From Euprymna scolopes (Eukaryota > Mollusca > Cephalopoda > Sepiida > Sepiolidae), in contig CM044493.1 in NCBI GenBank assembly GCA_024364805.1, positions 50,093,915 through 50,131,763 on the forward strand: DNA of 37,849 bases, given 5' to 3'. A program made the translations under genes and the position numbers. Shown in pieces: positions 19,524 through 28,740 of the stretch (its first letter is position 1; the number at the start of each line of letters is the position of its first letter). The notes under the pieces are model-generated. The model did no database searches. It was not told the origin of the DNA and was given only the letters and a program-made list of their open reading frames with translations.

Positions 19524-21287
19524 TTTTTTTTTTTTACATTTTCACTTCCAAAACGGCACATTATCACTTTGGTGTAGGGGGCTACTATCAGGGGCAACAA
19601 CTACTGAGGTACTATGTAGGGATTTTGGCAGAAAGATGTCGGTTCCCGTTACACTTGAACTTCTGCATGTCAGTACAGTTAGGGAGGCAGGGACCTGGAA
19701 TGGAATTCCTGAGTCTAGCGGTTCTGGGGAAGAAACTAATTGCGTAGAAAGATCTTTTACATCTAGGGATCTCTACTGTGTAGGGGTGGGATATAGCTGC
19801 CTATCGGGTTTGTCTAGAGTGTCTACGTCGTGAGGGCACAAGTGTCTGCAGTTCGTCAGAGCATTCACCATTAAAATACTTGTACAACAGGCAAAGGGAT
19901 GCAACGTTTTGTCGATAATAGGACAGAGGCTGAAGCTTAGATGCCAGTTCAGGGCCTATCAGATTGGCGTCTCTCTTTTCAACCTTGTCAAGGAGCGAGA
20001 GACTAGTAGAAGATGCACCAGCCCAAATGTGACAGCAATACTCCATACATGGGCGAATGATGGCCTTATAGAGGTACAGGATACTTTCGGGTGTTAGTAG
20101 TTTTCTAGCACGGTAGAGAGAGCCTACCTTTCTTGCAGCGGCCCTGGCAATGCCTTCAATGTAATTGCTCCAACTCATGTTTCCTGTGAACATTAGACCA
20201 AGGAGTTTGAAAGATGTACTCTCAGATAAAGAGTCGTTGGCCATTGCTATAGGTGGTAGAGAGGGTTTCTTGTGATTATTGAAAGAAACTAGTTTAGTCT
20301 TGGCGGCATTGAACGTGACCAACTATTTTTGTTCCCATTCCACAACAGATTTGAGGTCTTCCTCTAGTGTTTCTACCATTTCTTTAGAAATGTGTTCATT
20401 CGCCCTCCTGTCGTGCCTGCCATAGAGTGTAGTGTCATCAGCATATATACCCATCTCAGAGGCAATTTTGTCGCGGAGGTCATTTATGAATATCAGGAAC
20501 AATAGAGGTCAAAAGATAGACCCCTGGAGCACTCCCGCATTTATATCATATTGTTTAGATGTACGACCGTCGAGGAAACCTGGATTTTTCTCTTATCTAA
20601 GAAGGATTTAATTATGTTAAGTATTCTACCAGTGATACCGTATGATCTAATTTTCCTGAGGAGACCCTTATGTCATACCCTGTCAAAGCCTTAGATATAT
20701 CTAGAGCTACTGCTCTGCCCTCCCCCGCTTCGTCCAGTGAATGGTATATACGTTCAGAGATTACAGTGAGGATGTCTGCTGTGGAACGGGCTTGTCTAAA
20801 TCCATATTGTTTGTCATCAGAAGTTTAGTATCTGTAAGGTGATGGACTAGAGCATGGTTAATTAAGGTCTCCACTATTTTGGCAAAATTGGGAGGAGGCT
20901 AATGGGGCGATAATTGGATGGGTCAGTTCTTTCGCCAGAATTCTTGAATAGTGGTACCACAGAAGCAGTTTTCCAACAGCTCGGAAAGCATGATTCATTA
21001 AGGCATTTGTTGTAGAGTTTGGAGAGAACTGGAGCGACTTCGGCTGAGCACTTTTTTAATAGCACAGCTGGGATGAGATCAGGCCCACATGCTTTTGAAG
21101 TGTTAAGGTTTTTTTATGATAGCATGCACCTGATCACGGTTGATTATTGATCGTCTAGCGTGGTGTCTGTCCGCAAAGGAAAGTCAGACAGGGGGTGCTT
21201 GAAAGGGTCCAGTGTGGAATTCGAGGCAAAGCGACTGGCAAGCATGTTAGCCTTCTCGGTTGCTGAGGAGACAACCTCGTGATTGTT
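19524..21287 (-). mobile_element. APE-type LINE, copy 3, 5'-truncated with poly(A)
   Basis: This minus-strand LINE has its 3' tail at the left: T12 on the plus strand at 19524-19535 is the poly(A). It contains a short 3' UTR (shared with the 24.0-kb copy: ctttggtgtagggggctac), the complete C-terminal half of the RT and the RT start. It breaks off near 21287 in the linker before the RT. It sits exactly between the end of U2 unit 2 and the next U2 head, so it inserted into a tandem pair. It is the best preserved LINE in the window. Confidence 0.9.
19605..21286 (-). pseudogene. LINE reverse transcriptase (near-complete, broken)
   Basis: The minus-strand frames give, in order, SSATEKANMLASRFASNST (linker), NTSKACGPDLIPAVLLKK, FPSCWKTASVVPLFKNSG, NYRPISLLPILPK, INAGVLQGSI (20521-20544), and PLLFLIFINDLRDKIASEMG. 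Next are the catalytic YADDTTLYG (YADD at 20434-20445), EHISKEMVETLEEDL, LVTFNAAKTKLVSFNN, SLYRARKLLTPESILYLYK and MEYCCHIWAGAS. The C-terminal end is VEIPRCKRSFYAISFFPRTA, and the reading ends AKIPT-stop near 19605. Defects I can see are a stop in the GSILGP block (TGA near 20510) and a TAG at 20323-20325 where Trp is expected before LVTFN. There are also one or more frame changes around 20600-20880, between the NYRPISLL and NAGV blocks. Confidence 0.85.
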
Positions 21288-21530
21288 GGTCTTTTGGCTA
21301 AGATCAAAGCGTAGTATCTGTTCTTAGAATTCAAGCGGTCTCATGTGTAAGTAAACAAACGCTGATTTACTCATATTATACCGCCCACCTTACTACCTCT
21401 AAATAGAATCAGGTCATAGTGTAACTAATAAAAAATAGAAAATGGCCGTTTGTTTTTTGTTTTTTTTTGCAACAGGCATAAGTCATTTGGACGAAAATAA
21501 GGAGGCGGTCATCCCTGGCATGTGTAGCTT
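21288..21530 (+). repeat. U2 snRNA-headed repeat unit 3
   Basis: GGTCTTTTGGCTAAGATC, AAAGCGTAGTATCTGTTC and TTAG at 21288-21328 match U2 nt about 11-48 with only two or three differences. After the shared AATTCAAGCGGTxTCAT the body differs from units 1 and 2 until AAAATAAGGAGGCGGTCAT near 21492. Compared with those units, about 140 bp of unrelated sequence is inserted or replaced. Confidence 0.8.
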
Positions 21531-21616
21531 TTGAGTAATCCCAAGTAGTCACCCATCTTAGAATGACCAGACTAGATATGGATTAACTTTAGTGATCTGC
21601 ATAAGTCATTTGGTCG
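21531..21616 (-). repeat. Single 5S-like satellite monomer
   Basis: TAATCCCAAGTAGTCACCC, ATCTTAGAATGACCAGAC and ACTTTAGTGATCTGCATAA reproduce one monomer of the 78-bp array at 16.2-17.6 kb, in the same orientation. The string cataagtcatttgg flanks it on both sides (about 21477 and 21600). Confidence 0.85.
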
Positions 21617-22219
21617 AATAATAAAAATGACTCGGCGGAAAGTCTTAAAACATAGTAAAACGATTCTCATTTCCTTTTTACCTCTCTCTCTATCTCTCTC
21701 TCTTTTTCTCTCCTCTCTCTGTCTTTCTCTTTCTCTCTCTCTCGATTTCTCATTATCAAAGATGGAAAGAAAATGGCCGTATGAAAAAACAAATAAACTT
21801 AGCTAATGTATCGTCTCAAACCTAATTTAATAAGCGTTTTTTTTTTCTTTTATTCTGGAATGTTTTGCTCGTAATGTTTAGTTTAACTATCGTATCTAAC
21901 TATTTTTAACCTGCTAATAACTTTGGTAAATTTGTCATAACGGCTAAATTATTATTTTTATTTGTACGGTACTTCGCATTTTTTGCCGATACGAACCTGT
22001 TAATAAAACCATTGAATTCAGACATCGCCATTACTGAGTGGTAACTTTACGTCACGTGACATGACTAACCGTTTTTTTAATTTCGTATATTTATCATTAG
22101 ATAATCACATTATTACTACTTAAATACATAAGAAAAACGAAAAAAATGTCACTTTGGGGGGGGAGGCTGCAGGAAAAAAACACTCAGCTAACAACCTTTG
22201 ACTGATCCTAATGGCCCAA
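21617..22219. other. Non-coding stretch with CT-rich tract
   Basis: It holds an imperfect CT polypyrimidine tract at about 21680-21745. The rest is AT-rich without a recognised gene. Confidence 0.5.
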
Positions 22220-22395
22220 AAATTCGATATTTGTCGTCCGGAGGGTGGGGCTTCAATATGATACCAAGTTTGTCAATTTTTGTTCTGTGTGTCGAAAGTT
22301 TTTAGCGGACACACAAACACACATACATGCATACATACAGACAGACAGCCATAAAGACATACATACACACATTTTCGCTTTTATATATATATATA
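22220..22395 (+). repeat. Dispersed repeat R1, copy 2
   Basis: ATTCGATATTTGTCGTCCG, TGTCGAAAGTTTTTAGCGGA, and a CATA/GACA tail match 12650-12800. It ends TTTTCGCTTTTATATATA and AGATGA. The R1 homology may begin near 22150 with a G run and aggctg. Confidence 0.75.
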
Positions 22396-22828
22396 GATGA
22401 CCTTCACTTTCTTGCAATGAATAAATTTTCTAAGGAGGCTTTATAACTTTTGATTTCGGTTTTCAATTATACTTTATGGCTATCAATTCCTTTTTTTTTA
22501 CATAATTTTGGCAAGAATAATTCATAAATGTTCGCAAGTTGGTTTTGTTTGTATATCTTTCTATCTCTATAATATAGGCTTATCTTTATCTTTTTTTTCG
22601 ATGAGAATCACTGTACTTAGAAATGCTATCGCTTGAATTTTTCTCTTTTTTATCTTTCTTCAATTTATTGATTTGATTATACAATATATTTTTCTGTAAT
22701 TTTTATTTCTACTATTTTAATTTCATATATTAAATGCTTCTCTTAAATGCCAAGTGCCTTTGCTATATGTATAGGTGTGCTCCATTAAAGGCAATATAAT
22801 TTTTAGGCTAATGTATTATATATGTACC
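22396..22828. other. T-rich non-coding stretch
   Basis: No gene or matched repeat. Confidence 0.45.
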
Positions 22829-23079
22829 TTTTCACATCTTCCCAGTCATGAAGTTGTTCTTGAAAGGAAAGCGTTTCTCAGATGATGCAGCCTCGATTTC
22901 TGAAGTCACGTCGTGGTTGGAGGACCAACCTGCGATGTTTTACAAAAACGGTATCCAGAGCTGCATCAAAGGCTTAGAGAAATGGATAACTTTGGATGGT
23001 TCCTATGTAGAGAAAGACGAACAACTGTGCTAAGTTTCGTGGCTCTACTGCTATGACAAGTGGGTCAAGGGCATTACTC

Positions 23080-23080
<1 letters not shown>
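22829..23080 (+). mobile_element. Mariner 3' fragment (transposase C-terminus)
   Basis: The plus-strand frame reads HIFPVMKLFLKGKRF, then ISEVTSWLEDQPAMFYKNG, IQSCIKGLEKWITLDGSYVE, and KDEQLC-stop at 23033. It is the same family as the element at 28.7-30.0 kb (HLFPAMKLFLKGKRF, ISEVTSWLEDQPGAFYKNG). After the stop, AAGTGGGTCAAGGGCATTAC corresponds to the inner part of the terminal repeat. The outer part is replaced by a TA microsatellite from 23081. The 5' three quarters of the element are missing. This copy keeps the C-terminal frame open. Confidence 0.85.
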
Positions 23081-23133
<53 letters not shown>

Positions 23134-23140
23134 ATGCATA
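23081..23140. repeat. TA then TG microsatellite
   Basis: A TA run followed by TG, directly at the broken end of the mariner fragment. Confidence 0.9.
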
Positions 23141-23584
23141 TATATTATTTAAATATATCTGCGTATATATATAATTATATATATAAATACATATATAAAT
23201 GTATATTAATTAAAAAATGTATAACTAAATTTTTTACCTTAGTGTAGGAGATTTAAACAAGATATGAGAAAGAAGCATCTAACGAGAAAGTTCTTTTTAC
23301 TATCGTTGAATCCTATCCGTGAGGCATCTAGTAAAGTCTGCAAAAAGCGCTGGAAGGTTCATTTTGTCCATTCTTGATGGTCAATGTCTAAACTTCGTAG
23401 TCCACGTCTGACCTTCGCGTGCCTACCGAGCGATTTCAAAATCTTCAGTCTTTAACATGACTGCTGAATTATTCTGAGCGGGCAATTAAAGTTGGTTAGC
23501 AAAAGGAATGCACAAACGAAAGGTCATTCGTCTTCATGCTTTTCTTCCCTTTTAACATAACTTACAATACGAGTATACACGCCA

Positions 23585-23642
<58 letters not shown>

Positions 23643-23799
23643 CTGTCGTTTACTGGGTATACACTTATAATTTAAAATAATCATAAATTCTACTTAAAAA
23701 CAGTCAATTCATAAGTGCCAGTTTATTATTAGTAATAATAAGGTATTATATATATGCTAAATTTTCTTACAATAATTAGACAGCAGACAAGGCACAGCC
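23141..23799. other. Non-coding stretch with CA/TA microsatellite
   Basis: A CA run followed by TA at 23588-23641. No gene is recognised in the rest. Confidence 0.5.
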
Positions 23800-24020
23800 G
23801 TATATCTAGCCATGGGACTACTATTTGGGACTACATAGAGAGCTGAGCAGTGATATATTTTTGCTATATTACACATAAAATTTTGCATATCAGAGAAGTA
23901 GGACACCGGAAAGTTTTTCCAAAGTCTAGCAGTTCGAAGAAAAAAAATTTTTTTTTTAGTAGAAATATTTTCGGCATCTAACGAACTTTACAATTTGTGG
24001 GATAGAATTTTGCTGTTTAT
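23800..24020 (-). mobile_element. Old LINE 3'-end fragment
   Basis: The plus-strand text (ggactacatagagagctg, ttgcatatcag, aaagtctagcagttcgaag, gtgggatagaattttgctg) follows, in order, the C-terminal RT part of copies 3 and 4 (ggattttggcag, tctgcatgtcag, gagtctagcggttctgg, gtgggatatagctg). It is more decayed than both. Copy 4 begins a few bases to its right with its own poly(A), so this older copy was the insertion site. Confidence 0.6.
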
Positions 24021-24027
24021 AGGATAA

Positions 24028-25950
24028 TTTTTTTTTTTACATTTTCACGCCACATTCCCACTTTGGTGTAGGGGGCTACTATCAGTGGCAACGACTACTG
24101 GGGTACTATGTAGGGATTTGGGCAGCAATATGCTGGTTCACGTTACACTTGAACTTCTGCACGTCAGTACAGTTGGGAAAGCAGGAACTCGGGAGAGAGT
24201 TTCAACGTCTAGCAGTTGTGGAAATGAAACTATTAGACCAGAAGGCCTTCTAATATTCATGGATCCATACTGTGTACGGGTGGGATTTTGCTGCTCGTCG
24301 GGTATGTCGGCTTTATCGGGTGCATTTACGTCGAGGGGGTCGAGGCTTTATAATCTTCAGAGCATTCACCATTAAAATACTTGTAGAACAGGCAAATGGA
24401 GGAAACATTTCAACGATGGAACAAAGGCTGAAGCTTAGATTACAGTTCTCGTCCTATTAAGTTTGCGAATCTCTTTTGAACCCTGTCCAGGAGCGAGAGA
24501 CTAGTAGCTAGTCCATCAGCCCAAATGTGACACCAATATTCCATACATGAGCAAATGGTGACGTTGTAGACGTACAGGATACTTTCGAGATGTAACTTTT
24601 TAGCATGGTAGAGAGGCCCACCTTCCTCGCAGCGGCCTTGATTTCAGCCATTTTCTCAGATATGAGTTCATTCGTTTTCCCATCGTGCCTATTATTAAGC
24701 GTGATGCTATGAGCAAACGAACACATTTCGGAGACAATTTCATCAGAGAGACCTTTTATAAATAAGAGGAATATTAGATATTCAAGTATGAACAGCTGCG
24801 GTACACCTGTATTTATATTATATTGTTTATACACGGACATCAAAGAAACCTGTATTTTTTATTTATAAATGATTTTATTATAGAGAAACATTAGTCCACT
24901 AATAAGATATTATTAAATTTTGATGAGAAAACAATCGTGCCAGATTCGGTCAAAAGCCTTAGATATATCTAGGGCTTTTAGTCTACATCCTGATTAATTC
25001 AGCGCGTGTTATATAAGTTCAGAAATTACAATTAGGTTATCCAAAGTAGAACAGGCTTGCCTAAATCAATACTATCGGTCAGAAAGAGGTTCTGCATCTA
25101 TTGAGGTGGTGATCTATTAGTTGAGTGATTAAATATTCAATAATTTAGGCGAAGAGAAAGGAGGCTACTGGAGCGCTATTTGAGTTGATCTTTTGTTTCG
25201 CCTTGAAAGTTAGTAACAAGATTTTGTAAGGCATTTTTTCAAGAGTCTGACTGTGACTACGGCAATCTCATATGATCATTTTCTGTATATAGCTGAATTT
25301 AGAAAAGTCTCTTCGATGTTTTTTGTTTATTTGATGATATAACGCAGATAGAAAGAAGTGATTTTCAAATTATCAAGTGTGACTTCTGTCCGCAAATGGA
25401 AAAATCTTAGAGGAAGTGGTTTGTTGGTTCGAATATCAAGTAAGATTTAAACCGTTGGGCAAGCAAGCTAGACTTCTCGTTTAACGTGCGAATTACCCCA
25501 AAGTTGTTGAATAGCGAACTAACTGTTCACCGTTAATTATTTACAACACTGGTATAATTTTCCCTGATATAGCGAGTTCATAATTCCTATGTTTCGATGC
25601 ATTTTCTCCTAATTTCATAACGTTTTTTCTCAGCTTCGGCGATTTCACTACTACAATTATTTTAGCTTTAATATACTTTTGACTTATATCTGATAATTCT
25701 GCGCAATGCATACTATTGTGTGCAATATCAGCTGCGCAAGTAGAAGTGGACGTTTGAGGTTTGCTATGGAATATTGAACCGAATATGCGATGTAATTGTT
25801 GCTTTGGACCATTCATTAACTTCTATTGCACGATGTTCCGTAGGAATAGAAAATATATTACACCATACATCATCTCTGAATTTAACCCTCTCCAGTCGTT
25901 TTGAAGAACCATGTTTTGAGCAATGGTTCTTCGACTTGGAATCGACAGTT
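24028..25950 (-). mobile_element. APE-type LINE, copy 4, with poly(A) and internal deletion
   Basis: Poly(T) at 24028-24038 marks the 3' end, followed by the same 3' UTR as copy 3. The RT is decayed: YNINTGVPQ, FLLFIKGLSDEIVSEM, and FAHSITL where copy 3 has YADDTTL. Between LISEKMAEI and KAAARKVGLSTML about 80-90 codons present in copy 3 are missing, including the LVTFNAAKTKL block. Further right come the linker (VVVKSPKLRKNVMKLGENA, HRNYELAISGK, 25541-25700) and a decayed post-endonuclease segment up to about 25950. There are many frameshifts. Confidence 0.75.
24508..24843 (-). pseudogene. LINE RT fragment with lost YADD (copy 4)
   Basis: This open frame of 111 codons joins the RT palm (INTGVPQ, INDL read as IKGL, FAHS in place of YADD) to the thumb segment (AAARKVG, SKVSCTSTTSPFAHVW). 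It does so across an internal in-frame loss relative to copy 3. The catalytic Asp pair is gone. It corresponds to the part of copy 3 between about 20000 and 20570. Confidence 0.75.
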
Positions 25951-26559
25951 AAGAATCAATTCTAGTGAAACTTCACAATAAAAATACAGGCCGCCTTGTT
26001 TAAATTAGTTACTATATATTTATATATATATATATATGCCAATTTAAAACATATATAATTTATAAACAAGTAGACTAGAAAGTATCATGCTACTAAGAAA
26101 ATTTGTGTCGGATATTCGATCGTTTGTCTGTTCGTTTTGTAAGGCAAGTGGTGTTTAATTAACTCATGAGATAAAATACTGTGTTTTTTACCTCTTAAAT
26201 ACATTCTATATTGTAATCATGTTTAATGAAATAGTATCAACATAACAGAAAAAAAAACTAAGACAGTGTTTTTAAGGGATTAGTTGACTTACAAACAAAA
26301 TACATTTTCACACCAAGAACTTGAGCATAAATGTTTTCGTTTTTGTCTCGCGCTACCAGAACTCTTAAAATTAGACCAATAACTGACTCAAGCGAGACTC
26401 GCTATTTACTGACAAGACAACTATTACACTATTTTGGTTTTACTATGCATGTAAGTGAAATGATAATGATCAACATTGGTAACAGGCTTTAAACTCTACA
26501 CATATGCACAAAATGCACTGCATTAAACGTCTGTATCATTCTGTTATTTTACGCAGCAA
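25951..26559. other. Non-coding stretch
   Basis: AT-rich with a short TA run near 26020-26037. No gene is recognised. Confidence 0.45.
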
Positions 26560-27000
26560 TATGCTAAACCCAAGGAAGAGACCATTCTTGCTTCCATTTT
26601 AACCATGATGTTCTCTCTAACTTACTCCAACGCTGTATGTGGAAACACTTGCAAACGAAATAAAAACCCCGACACAAACTATCCCGGTGCAAGAAAAACA
26701 GTTTTATTTCATTCGTTCACCACGCTGCTAGCGGATATGTTCTCACTTTCTGCCTGCCAGTTGGCTGTCAGTAGACAGAACCAGAAATAATACTCCCAGA
26801 TATAACTGGTTCTGAATCGAACAGGTACGAGGACGAACCCTCTTGTTAGATTCTGCAAACTGCTACCAACAGTAACAATAATAACTTCATCTAAATAAAC
26901 ATACGCTAACTCCGAAGTGCACTGATCGCTCCCTGTTAATTATTTGTACTACTAACGATCCCATCTTAGCTGTCTTTTATATACATTGAAGAAAAAATGG
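26560..27000 (-). mobile_element. Possible solo LTR or promoter-terminator module
   Basis: On the minus strand a TATATAAAAG box (about 26980) is followed about 260 bp later by GAAATAAAACTG, a polyadenylation signal, and a G/T-rich stretch (GTCGGGGTTTTTATTTCG). TATA box, then poly(A) signal, then GT-rich downstream element within about 450 bp is the layout of a long terminal repeat. I see no paired LTR, primer-binding site or internal genes, so it would be an old solo LTR. The boundaries are approximate. Confidence 0.3.
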
Positions 27001-27676
27001 CTCATTCATCTATTGGTCGACCATATTCCTATATTTCTGTAATTATATATTTCTTCTTTTGTCATTTATTTATTAACACTTGGGCTGTCCACATCAATAC
27101 TATCGCAGGAGCTTTCTTTATATCACCAAATTTCCTCTTGAAGTATTTCAAATGTCAGGAAAAAGTGATTCCATTATAGTATATTTAATAGGGAGAAACT
27201 GTATGGTGCAAGTCACATTGTAAAACTCATAAACACTTCAACATGTGACACCTGCATCACCATGTTTCAGACGAAAACAATACTTTTAATATGCCACCAA
27301 AAGAAGTGCATGGCCGATTAGTCTTATAATGGGAAATTTCTGCTTACAATCCGCGGACATAAAAAAATATCACAAAACTAAATCACGAAATAAAAAATAG
27401 AATTGATCCAGAAATTATTTCGGGAAATCACACTGTAAGATATTCATTTAAAAAAGATTGTAACATATTTTTACAACGTAATTATTATATTCTTACTAAA
27501 AAGTATTAATTCCTGTTTCGATTTTGTTTTTGTATCTCATTATTTATTCATTCTTGCTAATTAATATATGAATTTATTATGATTTACTGCGTGGTAGCCT
27601 TATGTTTTAAAAATCCAGTAAACTTGCCCAAAATACATATCTACATTTGAGATGAAAGAAGACATCTGTTCGTTTA
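27001..27676. other. Non-coding stretch
   Basis: No gene or matched repeat was found. Confidence 0.45.
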
Positions 27677-27890
27677 TACGAGAGTCGTTTCGAAAGTATT
27701 CATAAACGCAAAACAGGTTTAAGATTTACGAGGACAACTGTAATACTATTAAAACGAGCGATATTTTCTGTTCCAAAATTATTTTTCTACACAGTCACAA
27801 CAATTCCCAATGCATTTTTGCAAGAAATGGGGTGGTCGCTGTGTATGGCTGTCCAGAACGAGCTTTCCCACTCACATCTCTGTCGTCACA
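27677..27890 (-). mobile_element. Mariner end fragment, second family
   Basis: TACGAGAGTCGTTTCGAAAG at the left edge looks like a mariner terminal inverted repeat. Read on the minus strand the segment ends LQKCIGNCCDCVEK-stop (stop near 27780), which is the usual mariner C-terminus (xKCIxxxGxYxEK). The sequence differs from the 28.7-kb family. The rest of the element is absent or unrecognisable. Confidence 0.55.
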
Positions 27891-28740
27891 ATGTCGTCAC
27901 AATGTAATCGACAACCATATCCGAACTATGCTGATATTGATAGTAGCGGCTTAATAAACACCCAATATGATACTACATGAAGTAGATTTTAGAAATATAA
28001 TACAGAATAATTGGAAATGCTGCGATCATAAGAAATCGGATATTAGATTTATCTAAATGGAAAATGTTTATCTTATCTCATGATTTTACATTGTAGTAAT
28101 CTTATTTCAATAATAAGGATTAAGTTCGCACGTATAGATTATAATAAAAGGGCATATTAGTATGTATCAGTGTAACCAAGCAACAAGCGGAATTGTAGCG
28201 AATAACAGTACTGTGAGCAAGTTGTGGACAATATGTTAAACTCACTAGATAATACATAGTCAAATGATTACGTTATGACCTGAGTCAGTCTTTTGGAGCA
28301 GAGAAACAAAGTGTTTCAGCCAATTCTGGCCAAGAAGTCGTGAGGATTTCACATGACTTAAAATGTAAAATAATCTAAGGCGAATATAATATATCTGTCC
28401 GTCTGCGGGTCTCATTCCATTTCCTAGTTAGAAAACTACATTAAGAAGAAAATAATTTCGGTTTTCTAGTCCACTTTTCTCAATAAAATCATTGGAAAAC
28501 AATTGAGCAACGTTTCCTTTGTATTTTTCATATTGAAAACTTTATTTTGTGTAAGTTAAAAACTGATCGGTGAAAAACGAATGTAACAACTAACCGGTTA
28601 AAAAAATACTTTGTATAAGCACCGGCAAGTATGTATAAAAAGGTATTTGTATATATTGGTCTCTTAATTACTCATCGATGATAACATAACAATAAGATTT
28701 AATGGAAACTCACTTCACTAGATTCAGTACACTTCTGATC
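27891..28740. other. Non-coding stretch between mariner remnants
   Basis: AT-rich, no gene recognised. Confidence 0.45.
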
